A stretch of 53,895 nucleotides of DNA from Candidatus Acetothermia bacterium (GCA_016179105.1 JACOSB010000043.1:1-53895); one strand, 5' to 3'. Numbered from the stretch's first letter, positions 1 to 7,736 are shown. A program made the numbers and translations. Notes: a model not told the origin generated them from the sequence alone.

Positions 1-81
1 ACTTAGTGAGGGAGATCTCCGCGTGGGAAACGGAACGAAACCGACAAGGAGCTGGAGTACACTGGGACTTCACACCCGCTG

Positions 82-348
82 ATGCTCGGTGTAAGTTCGC
101 TCGCTTCTACCCCTCAACTTCAAATGGATGAAGTACTAGTGTTTAACCCGCATGAGTTTTGGGGGACGATGAAAGATTTCATAAAAAGCAGCTTAATATA
201 TGCCACGAAATCCATGACACTAATCCACAAGCCAAACATTGTATTTCTCAACTTTTGGGGGCAGATAGTTGAATTGCTTACATCAGTATTAGGGGCATTC
301 CAAATCACTTTCTTCGTGTTGGCTCTCAAACGTCGATTCAAGCGATAG
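82..348 (+). pseudogene. C-terminal fragment of a membrane channel-like protein
   Basis: The reading frame is closed by stop codons at 4-9, so only about 90 to 110 codons remain. The last 30 residues hold one hydrophobic segment followed by a basic tail (LALKRRFKR). This end resembles the final transmembrane helix of two-TM potassium-channel-like proteins, often fused to pentapeptide repeats. No SD precedes the ATG and no selectivity-filter motif (TVGYG type) is visible, so I read it as the 3' remnant of a larger gene disrupted to the left. The channel assignment rests only on the style of this helix and is weak. It could equally be the tail of another membrane protein. Confidence 0.35.
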
Positions 349-362
349 AAGGACGGTTACAC

Positions 363-464
363 TTACTCCAACAGCCGATCCACCAGGCTCGCCTTCGCGT
401 GCGCTTCACGTAATTGCGGTGCTGCCGCATTCACATAGCGCATAGCTGTCTGGACGTTCTCCCA
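363..464 (-). pseudogene. Relic of tyrosine recombinase 3' end
   Basis: Read on the minus strand, this encodes about 32 residues nearly identical to the C-terminus of the intact integrase at 34390-35334. Both share WENVQTAMRYVNAAAPQLRE and AHAKAS-VDRLLE, which includes the catalytic Tyr of the MRY motif. The DNA is also similar (roughly 85-90% by eye). Upstream of position 464 similarity to the integrase stops and no other catalytic motif (R, HxxR) is present. It is therefore a decayed copy left by an earlier integration of a related element, lying outside the island's left attachment repeat. Confidence 0.8.
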
Positions 465-590
465 GGACTTTCTGAGCAGCTCCTGATTTAACAAGTTTTT
501 GTTGCCAGATATACGATTCATCGAAGTATTCATATCCCTTATCCTCAAAACCGATTAAAACGGGGTTTAAGCGATGGTTTTGTTCCGGAT

Positions 591-620
591 AATGTCCGTT
601 AATATTTGTTAACGGACATT
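591..620. promoter_or_regulatory. 12-bp perfect inverted repeat, possible operator
   Basis: AATGTCCGTTAA and TTAACGGACATT are perfect inverted arms around a 6-nt spacer (TATTTG). The repeat sits 30 bp upstream of the -10 box of the lipoprotein gene at 700, a position suiting a regulator-binding site. It lacks a following T-run, so a terminator is unlikely. The half-site CGGACATTCA also occurs at 3561 and 3980. Confidence 0.5.
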
Positions 621-628
621 CAATTCAT

Positions 629-655
629 TTGGCTCTACTCCATTTGGTATATAAT
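629..655 (+). promoter_or_regulatory. Probable promoter of the lipoprotein gene
   Basis: A perfect TATAAT at 650-655 is preceded by TTGGCT at 629-634 with a short 15-bp spacer. It lies 45 bp before the ATG at 700. The -10 box is good; the -35 match and spacing are only fair. Confidence 0.45.
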
Positions 656-699
656 AAATTGTGGGAAATTTTGCAGGTAGCAAGCAAAGGGGGATTGTT

Positions 700-1521
700 A
701 TGAGAAAATTTCTCGTCTTAACGATTTTGATTTCTGCAACTCTTCTGGTCTTAAACGCTTGTACCCAAGAATGGGTCTCTCTGCCAGAGACCCTCAAAAT
801 TCCTGAGGGTGCCCAAGCATCTGCTCACATGATTTTCACGGCGGAGTTCGACCTCGTCTGGCAGGCAGTGCTCACGACGTTGATTGAGCGTAACGAGCCC
901 ATCGGCGAGGCGAACAAAGCTCAGCGCCGCATCACAACAAGCCAAGTCACGGTTGAGCAGCAACGACTGAAGGAGATCGCTGACCTTCCTACTCCGAACA
1001 ACTTCACGCATGGAGGCTGGTACACGCTGACGCTCACAGTGACGAGAATCTCAGCGCGCCAGACCAGAGTCACGGTCAATCCATTTATCGTAGCTGCAGT
1101 TCCCGAAGTAGCTAATATCTTGGGTGGGGTTCCCGTAGATTCTAAAGGCACTCTTGAGAGCGAAATATTCAAGACTCTGACAGAGAAACTCCGAATTGAG
1201 CACGGCGTAAATTTTGGCGTAATTCAGGGGCAAGTGTTAGTAAGCCCGGCCTGCCCCGGCCCGACTCGACCCGGATGCGACACCAAGCCGCTTCAAGCTC
1301 GACTCCAGCTAGAGACGAACGGCGGAAAAATTTTCCTGAAATTGATTCGCACGACTCGGCTGGGACGCTTCTCGGTAAAAGTAGTACCGGGGACTTATCG
1401 CATCCACGCGCTGCCCTTCAAGAATGCAATTTTGCCCAGGCCGCCCGACGACGAGATCGTCACCGTGCAGCGAGGCCAGACTGCCACTATTCAGGTGATC
1501 TACGATAGTGGACTGCGTTAG
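700..1521 (+). CDS. Secreted lipoprotein with regulatory-like C-terminal domain
   Basis: A 273-residue protein beginning MRKFLVLTILISATLLVLNAC. The hydrophobic stretch ends in a lipobox (LNAC), so it should be lipidated and exported. The ATG at 700 is preferred over the GTG at 661 because a GGGGG SD-like stretch precedes it and the signal peptide starts there. Residues about 35-170 form one globular region (LVWQAVLTTLIERNE...) like small envelope lipoproteins that measure residues through paired alpha/beta units. The last 90 residues (from GVIQGQVLVSPACPGP) resemble the carboxypeptidase-regulatory-like fold often written as G-V-SP-CPGP-RPG followed by GTYRI. Function is unknown. A -10 box at 650-655 and a palindrome at 591-620 lie upstream. 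Its stop overlaps the convergent hydrolase pseudogene by a few bases. Confidence 0.75.
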   Translation: MRKFLVLTILISATLLVLNACTQEWVSLPETLKIPEGAQASAHMIFTAEFDLVWQAVLTTLIERNEPIGEANKAQRRITTSQVTVEQQRLKEIADLPTPNNFTHGGWYTLTLTVTRISARQTRVTVNPFIVAAVPEVANILGGVPVDSKGTLESEIFKTLTEKLRIEHGVNFGVIQGQVLVSPACPGPTRPGCDTKPLQARLQLETNGGKIFLKLIRTTRLGRFSVKVVPGTYRIHALPFKNAILPRPPDDEIVTVQRGQTATIQVIYDSGLR

Positions 1522-2547
1522 TGTGATTTACTTTTCGCTTTGTCTATGAAATCAAGAAAAGCTATTAGCATTTCGCCCGGGCTTTCGAGTTGAGGATAGT
1601 GTCCGATATCTTTCATGCAGACTATGTCTGCGTTAGGAATAAGTTCTCGGTAGCGGGCGACGATCGAAGTTCCGGAGACGGGATCAGCCAATCCATTGAT
1701 CAATCGCACCGGCACTGATGCTCTCTGCAAAGCAGCTACCCAACGATCACGATGCTTCCATCGCTCAGCCATATAATACTAATTCGTCATTGGAATGTCT
1801 GGATAAACTGGCGGCAAAGGCTGGCTGGAAGAGCCAATCATTCGGACATTTAGAAAGCAAAACAGTATAACCAATGAGTTTATGCGATACTGCCAATCCG
1901 TCTTTATGAGTGACGAGGGACCAGAATGCGCGTAACTCTGTGTCCGAAGGCTTTGTCTGAGGACCAAAGATAGCACCAAAACTCTTTCGAAAATTTTTCT
2001 CAGAGATCAACTTTTCGATCACAAAACCGAGTGGGCTCGCCAAAAGTTTCTGGATCAGTCGCGGGTGAGTCGCTTCAGGAAAGATGCCGCCATTGAGCAA
2101 ACAGACAGCTTTTATGTTGATGCCTCTTGCACTCGACTGTCTTCGTTTTCCGCAGCGCGCGAGCAGCTCTTGAGCCACTGTGTCACCATAGTCATGGGCG
2201 AGAAGGTAAACTTCTTGGATATCTAAATTTTGTAGCAACTCTTCACAAAGAGTCGCTTGGTCGAAGATCGAATAAGCATATTTTATGGGCTTGTCCGAGA
2301 ATCCAAACCCAATCATGTCGGGAGCGATGACACGAAATCGCCTGGTTAGCTCCTGCCACAGGCGATGCCAATCCCAGGACGCTGTCGGAAACCCGTGGAT
2401 GCAGAGAAGAGTGTCCCCGTTGCCCTCGTCCTTGTAGAAGGTGGTGTGATCGCCGTACTTAAAATACTTTCCCGAAAATTTCCAGTTATCCAGAGATGGA
2501 AGGATAATACTCGATTCCCGCTTATTGGTCTCACCCGGATTTGACAT
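1518..2547 (-). pseudogene. MEST-like alpha/beta hydrolase, broken by a 91-bp element
   Basis: The N-terminal part (2547 down to about 1868) carries the oxyanion region (CIHGFPTASWDW), the nucleophile elbow (LLAHDYGDTVAQELLAR) and cap helices. The C-terminal part (1772 to 1518) carries the acid loop (INGLADPVSG) and the catalytic His (IGHYPQLESP). The HDYGD elbow and HYPQLE motif are those of the MEST branch related to epoxide hydrolases. Between HKLIGY and MAERW sits a 91-bp element plus a 3-bp duplication. Removing 94 bp leaves 936 nt, an uninterrupted 311-residue protein of normal family length. As it stands, the upper part reads into the element and stops at 1765. Start at 2547 is chosen for its GAGG seven bases upstream; the upstream start at 2577 would fall in a hairpin. 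Confidence 0.88.
1777..1867 (-). mobile_element. 91-bp MITE-like element, copy A
   Basis: It is flanked by direct TAA duplications at 1774-1776 and 1868-1870. On the minus strand it starts TACTGTTTTGC and ends TTAGTA, so only the outer 4-5 bases of the ends are inverted in this copy. Inner arms AATGTC/GACATT and TGGCT/AGCCA form a nested hairpin. It is identical over all 91 bp to copy C (52548-52638) in the opposite orientation. It has no coding capacity. It lies inside the hydrolase gene. Confidence 0.9.
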
Positions 2548-2572
2548 CGATGCCTCAAATGTGCTAATAAGA

Positions 2573-2600
2573 AGCACGCCCTTTGCAGGAAGGGCGTGCT
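2573..2600. terminator. 11-bp perfect hairpin between hydrolase and tRNA
   Basis: AGCACGCCCTT and AAGGGCGTGCT are perfect arms around a 6-nt loop. Read on the minus strand the hairpin is followed by TCTTATT, a weak U tract. It would end transcription coming from the tRNA-Val before the hydrolase start at 2547. It could instead be an operator. Confidence 0.5.
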
Positions 2601-2812
2601 ATCCTCCAAGGAGGGAAATGTGAAGAAACTCCAAGGAGAAGGTGGTTGTCGATGTATTATACATTACATTCGAGTGCTTTTTCAATTCCACACGAGACAA
2701 TCTAGAATTCATAAATTTGCTGGTTCCTAAATTTTTCCATCCCCGTGAGTTTTTTAGCCTATCGACATAGAAGAAAATCTGAGAGAAGGATTTTTAGGAT
2801 GATCGAGAATTG

Positions 2813-2887
2813 TGGTGGGCGCACGAGGATTTGAACCTCGGACCTTCTGCGTGTGAAGCAGACGCTCTTCCCCTGAGCTATGCGCCC
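2813..2887 (-). tRNA. tRNA-Val (anticodon CAC)
   Basis: The minus strand folds as a full cloverleaf of 75 nt: acceptor GGGCGCA/TGCGCCC, D stem GCTC/GAGC, anticodon stem TCTGC/GCAGA with loop TTCACAC (anticodon CAC, reading GUG), 5-nt variable loop, T stem CGAGG/CCTCG with loop TTCAAAT, discriminator A and an encoded CCA. Its first 40 nt are part of the 41-bp repeat that also occurs at 35432-35472. The promoter-side sequence (right of 2888) therefore belongs to the island. Confidence 0.95.
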
Positions 2888-2888
2888 C
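2848..2888. repeat. Left attachment-site repeat (41 bp)
   Basis: Exact match to 35432-35472. It covers tRNA nucleotides 1 to 40 (acceptor 5' strand, D arm, anticodon loop and part of the 3' anticodon stem) plus one flanking base. The likely crossover is in the anticodon loop, a known tyrosine-recombinase target class. Confidence 0.9.
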
Positions 2889-2920
2889 TAATTCTCCAAC
2901 CTCCTTGGGCACCTAAGATT

Positions 2921-2961
2921 ACACTCCGAAGGTTCGAGGTTCAAGTCCTCGCGCGCCCACA
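2921..2961 (+). pseudogene. 3' half of a degenerate tRNA
   Basis: The plus strand has a perfect T arm (CGAGG at 2935-2939, loop TTCAAGT, CCTCG at 2947-2951) followed by acceptor-like CGCGCCC and ACA. No matching 5' acceptor strand or D arm is found upstream and the anticodon stem does not pair, so it is not a working tRNA. It lies head-to-head with the tRNA-Val gene just inside the island and may mark an earlier integration event. Confidence 0.6.
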
Positions 2962-3094
2962 GTGTAGCACAAAGCGCCCTCCAAACATCAGCGCAACGGT
3001 TTTGTAAACCAATGGCTCTTCGGCGCTTTGCACCCGGACCTAAAGTCAGATAGTCCACTTGCGGCGCTCCTTTTCTCGCTCGCACAGATCAAGC

Positions 3095-3878
3095 TCACTT
3101 TACTTGTTTCTTCTTTTTTTCTTGGTGCTTTCGCACTTGAGCATTCACTGCATGTTCGTGCTTGCAATACATAGCGTCTTGGCGGCTTTTGATATAGAAC
3201 TTTTGGCAGGTCTTGAGTCTGCACACACCCACAAAGTATTTCCATTTGCTGTCCCCCAATAATTCTTTGAGACGTTCAATCGCTTCGACAATAGCGACCT
3301 GCTTACGAGGGTGTGCTCCAAATCGCTCTGTGCCAACATCAAGCTTCGGAGATTTCGTGCCGACATCGAAATGACCCCAATCGTCCATAACCATCAAAAA
3401 TCGCTTATATCGAACAGTCGGTATCGTGTTGATGCGTTGAGCCAACTTGTTCAGACCATTATTCTTTGGGGCTAAAGCGCGCTTTAGACTGGTAATACTG
3501 TTTTGCATTGATCATGTCATGATAGATGGGCGGAAAATGCTGATCTGGTAACATCAGCATACGGACATTCAGAAGGCAAAACAGTATAAGCTGATCTTCT
3601 GAGTTAATCGGATCTTTCTTGAATCTGGACCAGAACATATGCTGGTCTTTTTGCATATCCTCAAAGATGCGGACAAAATCCTTGAGGGTGTCAATATCCT
3701 GCGCAGCTTCTTCGGTAGGTGGCTCTACTGCGAGCCTATTCAGTTTATCCAAAATCTTCTGATAGCTCCTACGCAGTCTAGCCTTCGTAGGTCTAAGATA
3801 CCCACGCTTTCCTTTTATGAAGCCGATTTCGTCCTCACGTATTTTCCGTCGTCTTTGCACACCAGTTATTCTGACCAC
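3095..3878 (-). pseudogene. CGNR-like zinc-finger protein gene, broken by a 91-bp element
   Basis: Two pieces in different frames, 3878-3587 and 3492-3095, join exactly when the 91-bp element at 3496-3586 and one TAA copy are removed. The remaining 690 nt encode 229 residues (junction EDQL-TSLKRAL). The N-terminal half is helical and charged. The C-terminal 40 residues hold a four-ligand zinc-finger-like pattern (CRLKTCQKFYIKSRQ, then YCKHEH) and a basic tail, close to the CGNR-type zinc finger that follows ABATE domains in bacterial regulators, although the CGNR tetrad itself is replaced. A DNA-binding role in the element is plausible. The apparent start is a GTG at 3878; its upstream context shows no strong SD, so the true start may differ. 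Confidence 0.72.
3496..3586 (-). mobile_element. 91-bp MITE-like element, copy B
   Basis: It has perfect 11-bp terminal inverted repeats (TACTGTTTTGC and GCAAAACAGTA), flanked by TAA at 3493-3495 and 3587-3589. Inner arms TGCTGAT/ATCAGCA form a 7-bp hairpin. It has the same length as copies A and C but matches them at only about 59 of 91 positions, concentrated at the right end. The inner hairpin differs in sequence from copies A and C yet is kept as a hairpin, which points to selection on folding. Confidence 0.88.
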
Positions 3879-4015
3879 GGTGTAAGCTTATCGATTTAAT
3901 ACGTTTGCGGCAAGAAATTGGCAAAAGATATTAAATTTCTCTCTTCTAAACCGACTACCCGACACGTATATTGTCTATGTCGGACATTCATCAACGCCGC
4001 AAGAAAGGAAAATAT

Positions 4016-4192
4016 ATGAAGAAAAGACTTCAAGTCCGGTTGGAGGAGAGTCAGTTAGAAAGGGTAAGAAGATTGGCAAGAGAGAGTGATAGAAGCATTG
4101 CCAGCCAGCTTCGGCGCATCGTTCGAGAATGGTTCCAGGGCTGTGAAGCTGCCCACGTAAAGCGAACGGAATTAGAGTCAGAGAAGGAGTGA
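4016..4192 (+). CDS. Ribbon-helix-helix (Arc/CopG-type) regulator
   Basis: A 58-residue protein starting MKKRLQVRLEESQLERVRRL. It opens with a short beta strand (KKRLQVRL) and continues with two helices, including DRSIASQLRRIVREWF, the RHH layout of small plasmid copy-number and antitoxin-type repressors that bind DNA as dimers. ATG at 4016 is chosen because AAAGGA lies seven bases before it and the RHH strand begins right after; the in-frame ATG at 3971 has no SD. It stands ahead of the primase-helicase and may control replication or maintenance of the island. A CGGACATTCA half-site at 3980-3989 lies just upstream. Confidence 0.75.
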   Translation: MKKRLQVRLEESQLERVRRLARESDRSIASQLRRIVREWFQGCEAAHVKRTELESEKE

Positions 4193-4200
4193 AATACGAA

Positions 4201-4226
4201 GGGCCACGCTGTGATGAGCGCGGCCC
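4201..4226. other. GC-rich hairpin between RHH gene and next ORF
   Basis: GGGCCACGC and GCGCGGCCC form a nine-base-pair stem with one mismatch and an 8-nt loop. It starts 8 bases after the RHH stop. There is no T-run, so it may be an mRNA-processing, weak termination or protein-binding site. Confidence 0.45.
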
Positions 4227-4236
4227 CTAACAACTT

Positions 4237-4494
4237 ATGGGCATTTCTGGAACAAACCTAGCAGAAAAACTGTGTGATGTCAAACACGAGATCATCGATC
4301 AGACTCTGAATGAGTGTAGCGCGATGTTGTGCTCCATCCCCGGTGCAACGCCGAGGTGGTTTTGGGCAGAGTCCGACGATCTCCGCTGTAACGTAACTGG
4401 TATCAGCCTAGAAAACCTTAAACGGAGACTCAGCGCCTTGCACAATCGCACACGCATCTATTGTGACCAGAAAACCGCGAAGGTGGAAGGATAA
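4237..4494 (+). CDS. Hypothetical protein coupled to primase-helicase
   Basis: An 85-residue protein with no family I recognise. It has five Cys and two Trp and no signal peptide or membrane segment. Its stop overlaps the primase-helicase start in a TAATG, which implies translational coupling and supports it being a real gene of the replication operon. There is no good SD before the ATG, and the hairpin at 4201-4226 ends 10 bases upstream, so the start is uncertain. Confidence 0.5.
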   Translation: MGISGTNLAEKLCDVKHEIIDQTLNECSAMLCSIPGATPRWFWAESDDLRCNVTGISLENLKRRLSALHNRTRIYCDQKTAKVEG

Positions 4495-6431
4495 TGCAGA
4501 CAACGAATCCAATCGACCATATCATCAACCGCCTGACCAACGTCCAGAAAAAGGACAAGGGCTGGACTGCTCACTGCCCTGCCCATGATGACCAACGATC
4601 ATCATTGAGCGTCGGCATGGGAGCGGATGGGAAAGTCTTGCTCCATTGCCATGCCGGGTGCAAGCTGGAAGCGATCGTCCGCGCGCTTAACCTACAAACC
4701 CGTGACCTCTTTCCAGTGCCAAGCCAACCCGGCCGGCACACAACGATCACCGTTAAGGACTTGGCACAAAACAAAGCCATACCCGAAGACTTCTTGCACA
4801 GTTTGGGCGTGAAGGATACGCCCAACGGTGTGCTCATCCCCTACCGCCTCATAGATGGATCAGAGGCGCTACGTCATCGCTTGCGCACAGCCCTCATCGC
4901 CAAAGACGGGTCTTATTGGCTCCCTAAAATGGGCGAATACCCACCTGTGCCTTACGGACTCGATAAGCTCGATGAGGCCCGCCGCTCCGGGTTCCTTGTG
5001 CTGGTCGAGGGAGAGTCCGACTGCTGGACTCTATGGCAACACCAGTTCCCGGCGCTCGGCATACCGGGCGCGACCATGGCTAACAAGTTGCGCCCGGAAT
5101 ATCTCAAAGACGTCAAGTGGGTGTTTGTTTTCCATGAACCTGACTCCGGGGGAGCCGAGTTTATCAAAGGGATAGCTCAGCAGCTACAGTCCATTCGATG
5201 GACGGGCGAAGCCTTTGAGCTAAATCTTGAGGGCGCCAAAGACCCTAACGAATTGCACAAACAAAATCCAGACCTCTTCAAAGAAAAGTTCCAAGCCGCT
5301 TTGGAGAGAGCCAAAACGAAGCCACTGACGCTCAACCAAGAAAGTGAGCAAAAACCGTTCGTCACCCAGTTGCTCAAATCCGTGACCTTCGATCTGGCCT
5401 CGCCCCCGGAATCGCTGACCACCGAACGAGTTTTGGTAGAAAACCTTTTGTGCGCCGACGACTTGGTTCTCTGGGTAGGGCACGAGAAGCAACGCAAATC
5501 TACGCTGCTGCTACAGTTCTGCTCATGCCTTGCAACGGGTCGTTCTTTTGTAGGCTTCCAAATCCCTGAGCCTGTCCGAGTATTGTATATAGACGCGGAA
5601 TCCAAGACTCACGATTTGGTTAAGCGATGGACGGGCATCCAACAGATGCTCACCGAGCAAGAACGTGACCACGCCCTTCAGAATCTCATCTTGATTGAAG
5701 GGCGAAAGCTGCTGGGACACGGACTCAGCCTTGATATGAAAACCCAGACGCTTGGGGAAATCATCGAGGCTCATAAAGACGCCCAAGTCATTGTCCTTGA
5801 CCCACTCCGTATCTTCTACACCGGCGATGAGGATAAGTCGTCTCAAGTCTGTGAAGCCATGAGCCAGCTCCGGCGACTGGCCGGCGGGCGAGCCCTGATC
5901 ATCGTGCATCACGCCCGCAAACGACCAGGGGCTCAGGGCGACCGGTCGCGCTTGCGGGACGATCCGTATATATGGAGCGACAATGCACGCGGCTCGACTG
6001 CGTGGAAAGCTCACAGCGATGTGATCATCCTGCAAGAGTTGCGCAATGACGACGATCTCGGAGAAGTCTTGGACTTTGCAGTCATCCAGCGATCCTTTTC
6101 TAACGTGCAACCTATGCCGCTCGTAGCCTCAGAAACTACCTTTGCTTGGCATGAACGCTTGGCAGATCAAGCACTGGCGATCGCTGTCAAACATCTCAAC
6201 GAGAAGGACACCGAAATCTATCGTTCCATCCGTGCTTGCCTTGAGTCCAAGACCGTGATGCAGAAATCCGAACTGGTCAGGCGGCTCATGGCCGACGGCA
6301 TCTCCCGGGCAAACGCCTACCGCAAGATTGACCATTTTGGCCGGATCGGACTCTTGGAGATCGACGAGGTAGCCGGGGCTGTGGCCTTGCCCCTACCCCG
6401 GCCCATCCCCCCGGATGCTGGAGGGGCATAA
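4494..6431 (+). CDS. Primase-helicase (zinc finger, Toprim, RecA-like ATPase)
   Basis: A 645-residue replication protein. Residues 20-60 form a primase-type zinc finger (CPAH...CHAGC). Residues 135-240 form a Toprim domain with VEGESD and HEPDSGG, the two acidic motifs that bind metal. Residues 310-520 are a RecA-like/RepA-type ATPase with Walker A (GHEKQRKST), Walker B (VIVLDPLRIF) and IIVHHARK. The last 80 residues look like a winged-helix domain (VRRLMADGISRANAYRKIDHF). This order is typical of primase-helicases carried by plasmids, phages and integrative elements. It would prime and unwind at the island's origin, for which the nested palindrome just downstream (6428-6601) is the best candidate. 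The start overlaps the preceding stop by one base. Confidence 0.88.
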   Translation: MQTTNPIDHIINRLTNVQKKDKGWTAHCPAHDDQRSSLSVGMGADGKVLLHCHAGCKLEAIVRALNLQTRDLFPVPSQPGRHTTITVKDLAQNKAIPEDFLHSLGVKDTPNGVLIPYRLIDGSEALRHRLRTALIAKDGSYWLPKMGEYPPVPYGLDKLDEARRSGFLVLVEGESDCWTLWQHQFPALGIPGATMANKLRPEYLKDVKWVFVFHEPDSGGAEFIKGIAQQLQSIRWTGEAFELNLEGAKDPNELHKQNPDLFKEKFQAALERAKTKPLTLNQESEQKPFVTQLLKSVTFDLASPPESLTTERVLVENLLCADDLVLWVGHEKQRKSTLLLQFCSCLATGRSFVGFQIPEPVRVLYIDAESKTHDLVKRWTGIQQMLTEQERDHALQNLILIEGRKLLGHGLSLDMKTQTLGEIIEAHKDAQVIVLDPLRIFYTGDEDKSSQVCEAMSQLRRLAGGRALIIVHHARKRPGAQGDRSRLRDDPYIWSDNARGSTAWKAHSDVIILQELRNDDDLGEVLDFAVIQRSFSNVQPMPLVASETTFAWHERLADQALAIAVKHLNEKDTEIYRSIRACLESKTVMQKSELVRRLMADGISRANAYRKIDHFGRIGLLEIDEVAGAVALPLPRPIPPDAGGA

Positions 6432-6601
6432 AACGTGAGAAATGTGAGAAATCTTCATGGAATCAACGAAACTCGTGAGACAAAAATTGAGAAACGGCTG
6501 AGACGCTTGTCTCACGTGAGACAGTTGTCTCAGGGCTGTCTCAAAAAATGTCTCACGAGAAATATAGACTATATCATCATTTCTCACGTTTATCACGTTT
6601 T
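6428..6601. repeat. Nested palindrome, candidate replication origin
   Basis: About 170 bp arranged as a large imperfect palindrome centred near 6516. The core TGTCTCACGTGAGACA (6509-6524) is perfect. Outside it, CTCGTGAGACA near 6473 pairs with its complement ending near 6559. Outermost, AAAACGTGAGAAAT-type sequence at 6430-6443 pairs with ATTTCTCACGTTT at 6579-6591. GTGAGA/TCTCAC units recur throughout like iterons. The two strands therefore encode similar short peptides, which are by-products. It starts right at the primase-helicase stop, a common place for a replication origin or a regulator-binding array. Confidence 0.7.
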
Positions 6602-6752
6602 ACGGGGTCCCCCCGCGCGCGAGGCACTCCTTCCCACCCCGCCCAGCACCGCGCCAGCGCCAGAATAGCCCTGCTCTCGCATAAAAATGAGATAAGCCTC
6701 GGCGCGATGCTCTGATGGCAATATATACACGAGCTTTATACACATCGTCTGG

Positions 6753-6860
6753 ATGCTGAAACAAAACTTGCACCGGCGCAATCTCACCGAAGAGCAAAAG
6801 GCGTTCCTGGCCAATCGCCTCACCCAAGAGCAGGGAAGCGGTCGAAGAGCGAGCGAGTAA
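6753..6860 (+). pseudogene. ParB-like remnant
   Basis: The ATG at 6753 opens 35 codons that include QNLHRRNLTEEQKAFLANRL. This is very like the segment of ParB/KorB-like N-terminal domains usually written ENLHRRHLT-SQRA. The frame is open back to 6696 but lacks the rest of the ParB fold, and the next 250 bp show ParB-like scraps in other frames (for example ARERGARTMLDRL). I infer a decayed partition or regulator gene with frameshifts. Its position beside the palindrome and the primase fits a plasmid maintenance module. Confidence 0.5.
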
Positions 6861-7401
6861 GGCGGGCAAAACTGGAGGAGTCGGCAGGCCCAAAGAGCAA
6901 AATAGCTTGTCGTACGACGTGTACGACAAGCTATCAGAAATCCAGCAAGAACCAGCAACAGCTCAGCATTCAGATGGCGCGGGAGAGGGGAGCTCGGACG
7001 ATGCTGGACAGGTTGAGCCTCGGCCTGAGAGCCCCAAGGTTCGGGCCGGAGGCCGGCATCGCCCAAGCGGCGACACGCTCAAAGAGGCGGCGGCGATCGT
7101 CCACCCGGTGGACTGCCCTGGGGACATGATCGTGTAATGCAACTGTCTCTTAGCTCCTCTTCCAGCACTCTCACCTAATCCAGGACAGACACCCGCATCG
7201 CGCGCAATTGCGCAACCTCCGCGTAAAAATCATCAGAAATCAGTAGCGCAAAAATGGACTCTGCACGATTGCGGCGGAGCCACATTGCAGACGTTCGAAA
7301 AGGCCGCGCGAACCGGGGGGGGGTATATCGGATTTATTTCAACAGAAATACACTTCATCATCTCACGTAAGCGCGCGAGAAGCACAAGAGGATGAGAGAC
7401 A
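6861..7401. other. Stretch without a supportable gene
   Basis: Apart from the palindrome at 6902-6934, I see only scraps. Frames open on both strands (one plus-strand frame runs 6907-7137), but they have low-complexity Arg/Pro/Ser composition, no SD and no family resemblance. The first half is probably the decayed remainder of the ParB-like gene. A run of nine Gs lies at 7316-7324. Confidence 0.5.
6902..6934. promoter_or_regulatory. 14-bp perfect inverted repeat
   Basis: ATAGCTTGTCGTAC and GTACGACAAGCTAT are perfect arms separated by GACGT. The length and central spacing suit a dimeric DNA-binding protein or a recombination/partition site. It lies within the replication/partition part of the island, so a centromere-like (parS) or resolution site is possible. 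Confidence 0.6.
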
Positions 7402-7704
7402 ATGATCAACATCATCAAGCTAGACGAGGGCGAGCGGAGCAAGCTGATGAACTACTGCCGGGCGAGGGACGTGCACACCGGCGGGATTTTCGATTGTCGT
7501 GGAACGGAGTCTCTTGGCGCGATCAACGTTTGGTCACGCCCGTGGCTCGACGATGAGGCTTGTCGGCGATCCGAGTGTCTTGGCACGATCACATTCTTGC
7601 GTGATCGCGTCGAGATTGACAGCGAGCTTATTCCATTGCTGGCGGGTTTGCTCATACCGCTGGCAGCAACACTGTCTCCTGAACCGACTGGGGTTGCTGT
7701 TTGA
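7402..7704 (+). CDS. Hypothetical protein of the island
   Basis: A 100-residue protein without a recognisable family. AGAGGA precedes the ATG at a suitable distance. The C-terminus contains a hydrophobic run (LIPLLAGLLIPLAATL) that could be a membrane anchor. The middle has several Cys (FDCRGTE, ACRRSECLG). It is followed at 33 bp by a small membrane-protein gene with a strong SD, suggesting a short operon. Confidence 0.5.
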   Translation: MINIIKLDEGERSKLMNYCRARDVHTGGIFDCRGTESLGAINVWSRPWLDDEACRRSECLGTITFLRDRVEIDSELIPLLAGLLIPLAATLSPEPTGVAV

Positions 7705-7736
7705 ACCCTGGTCGTAAGGGAGTGAGGAGGTGACGC

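Noticed and set aside
2810..3085. Plus and minus frames reading WAHEDLNLGPSACEADALPL and WAREDLNLEPSEC
   Set aside because: These are the well-known translation artefacts of the antisense of tRNA genes; the DNA is the tRNA-Val and the tRNA 3' half.
6393..6668. Two similar small proteins on opposite strands (MRNVRN..., MINVRN...)
   Set aside because: They mirror each other because the DNA is a nested palindrome; no SD and no family match, so coding is unlikely.
6593..7066. Minus-strand 157-codon frame
   Set aside because: Low-complexity Arg/Leu/Ser/Pro composition, no SD, and it runs over the ParB-like remnant and the palindrome.
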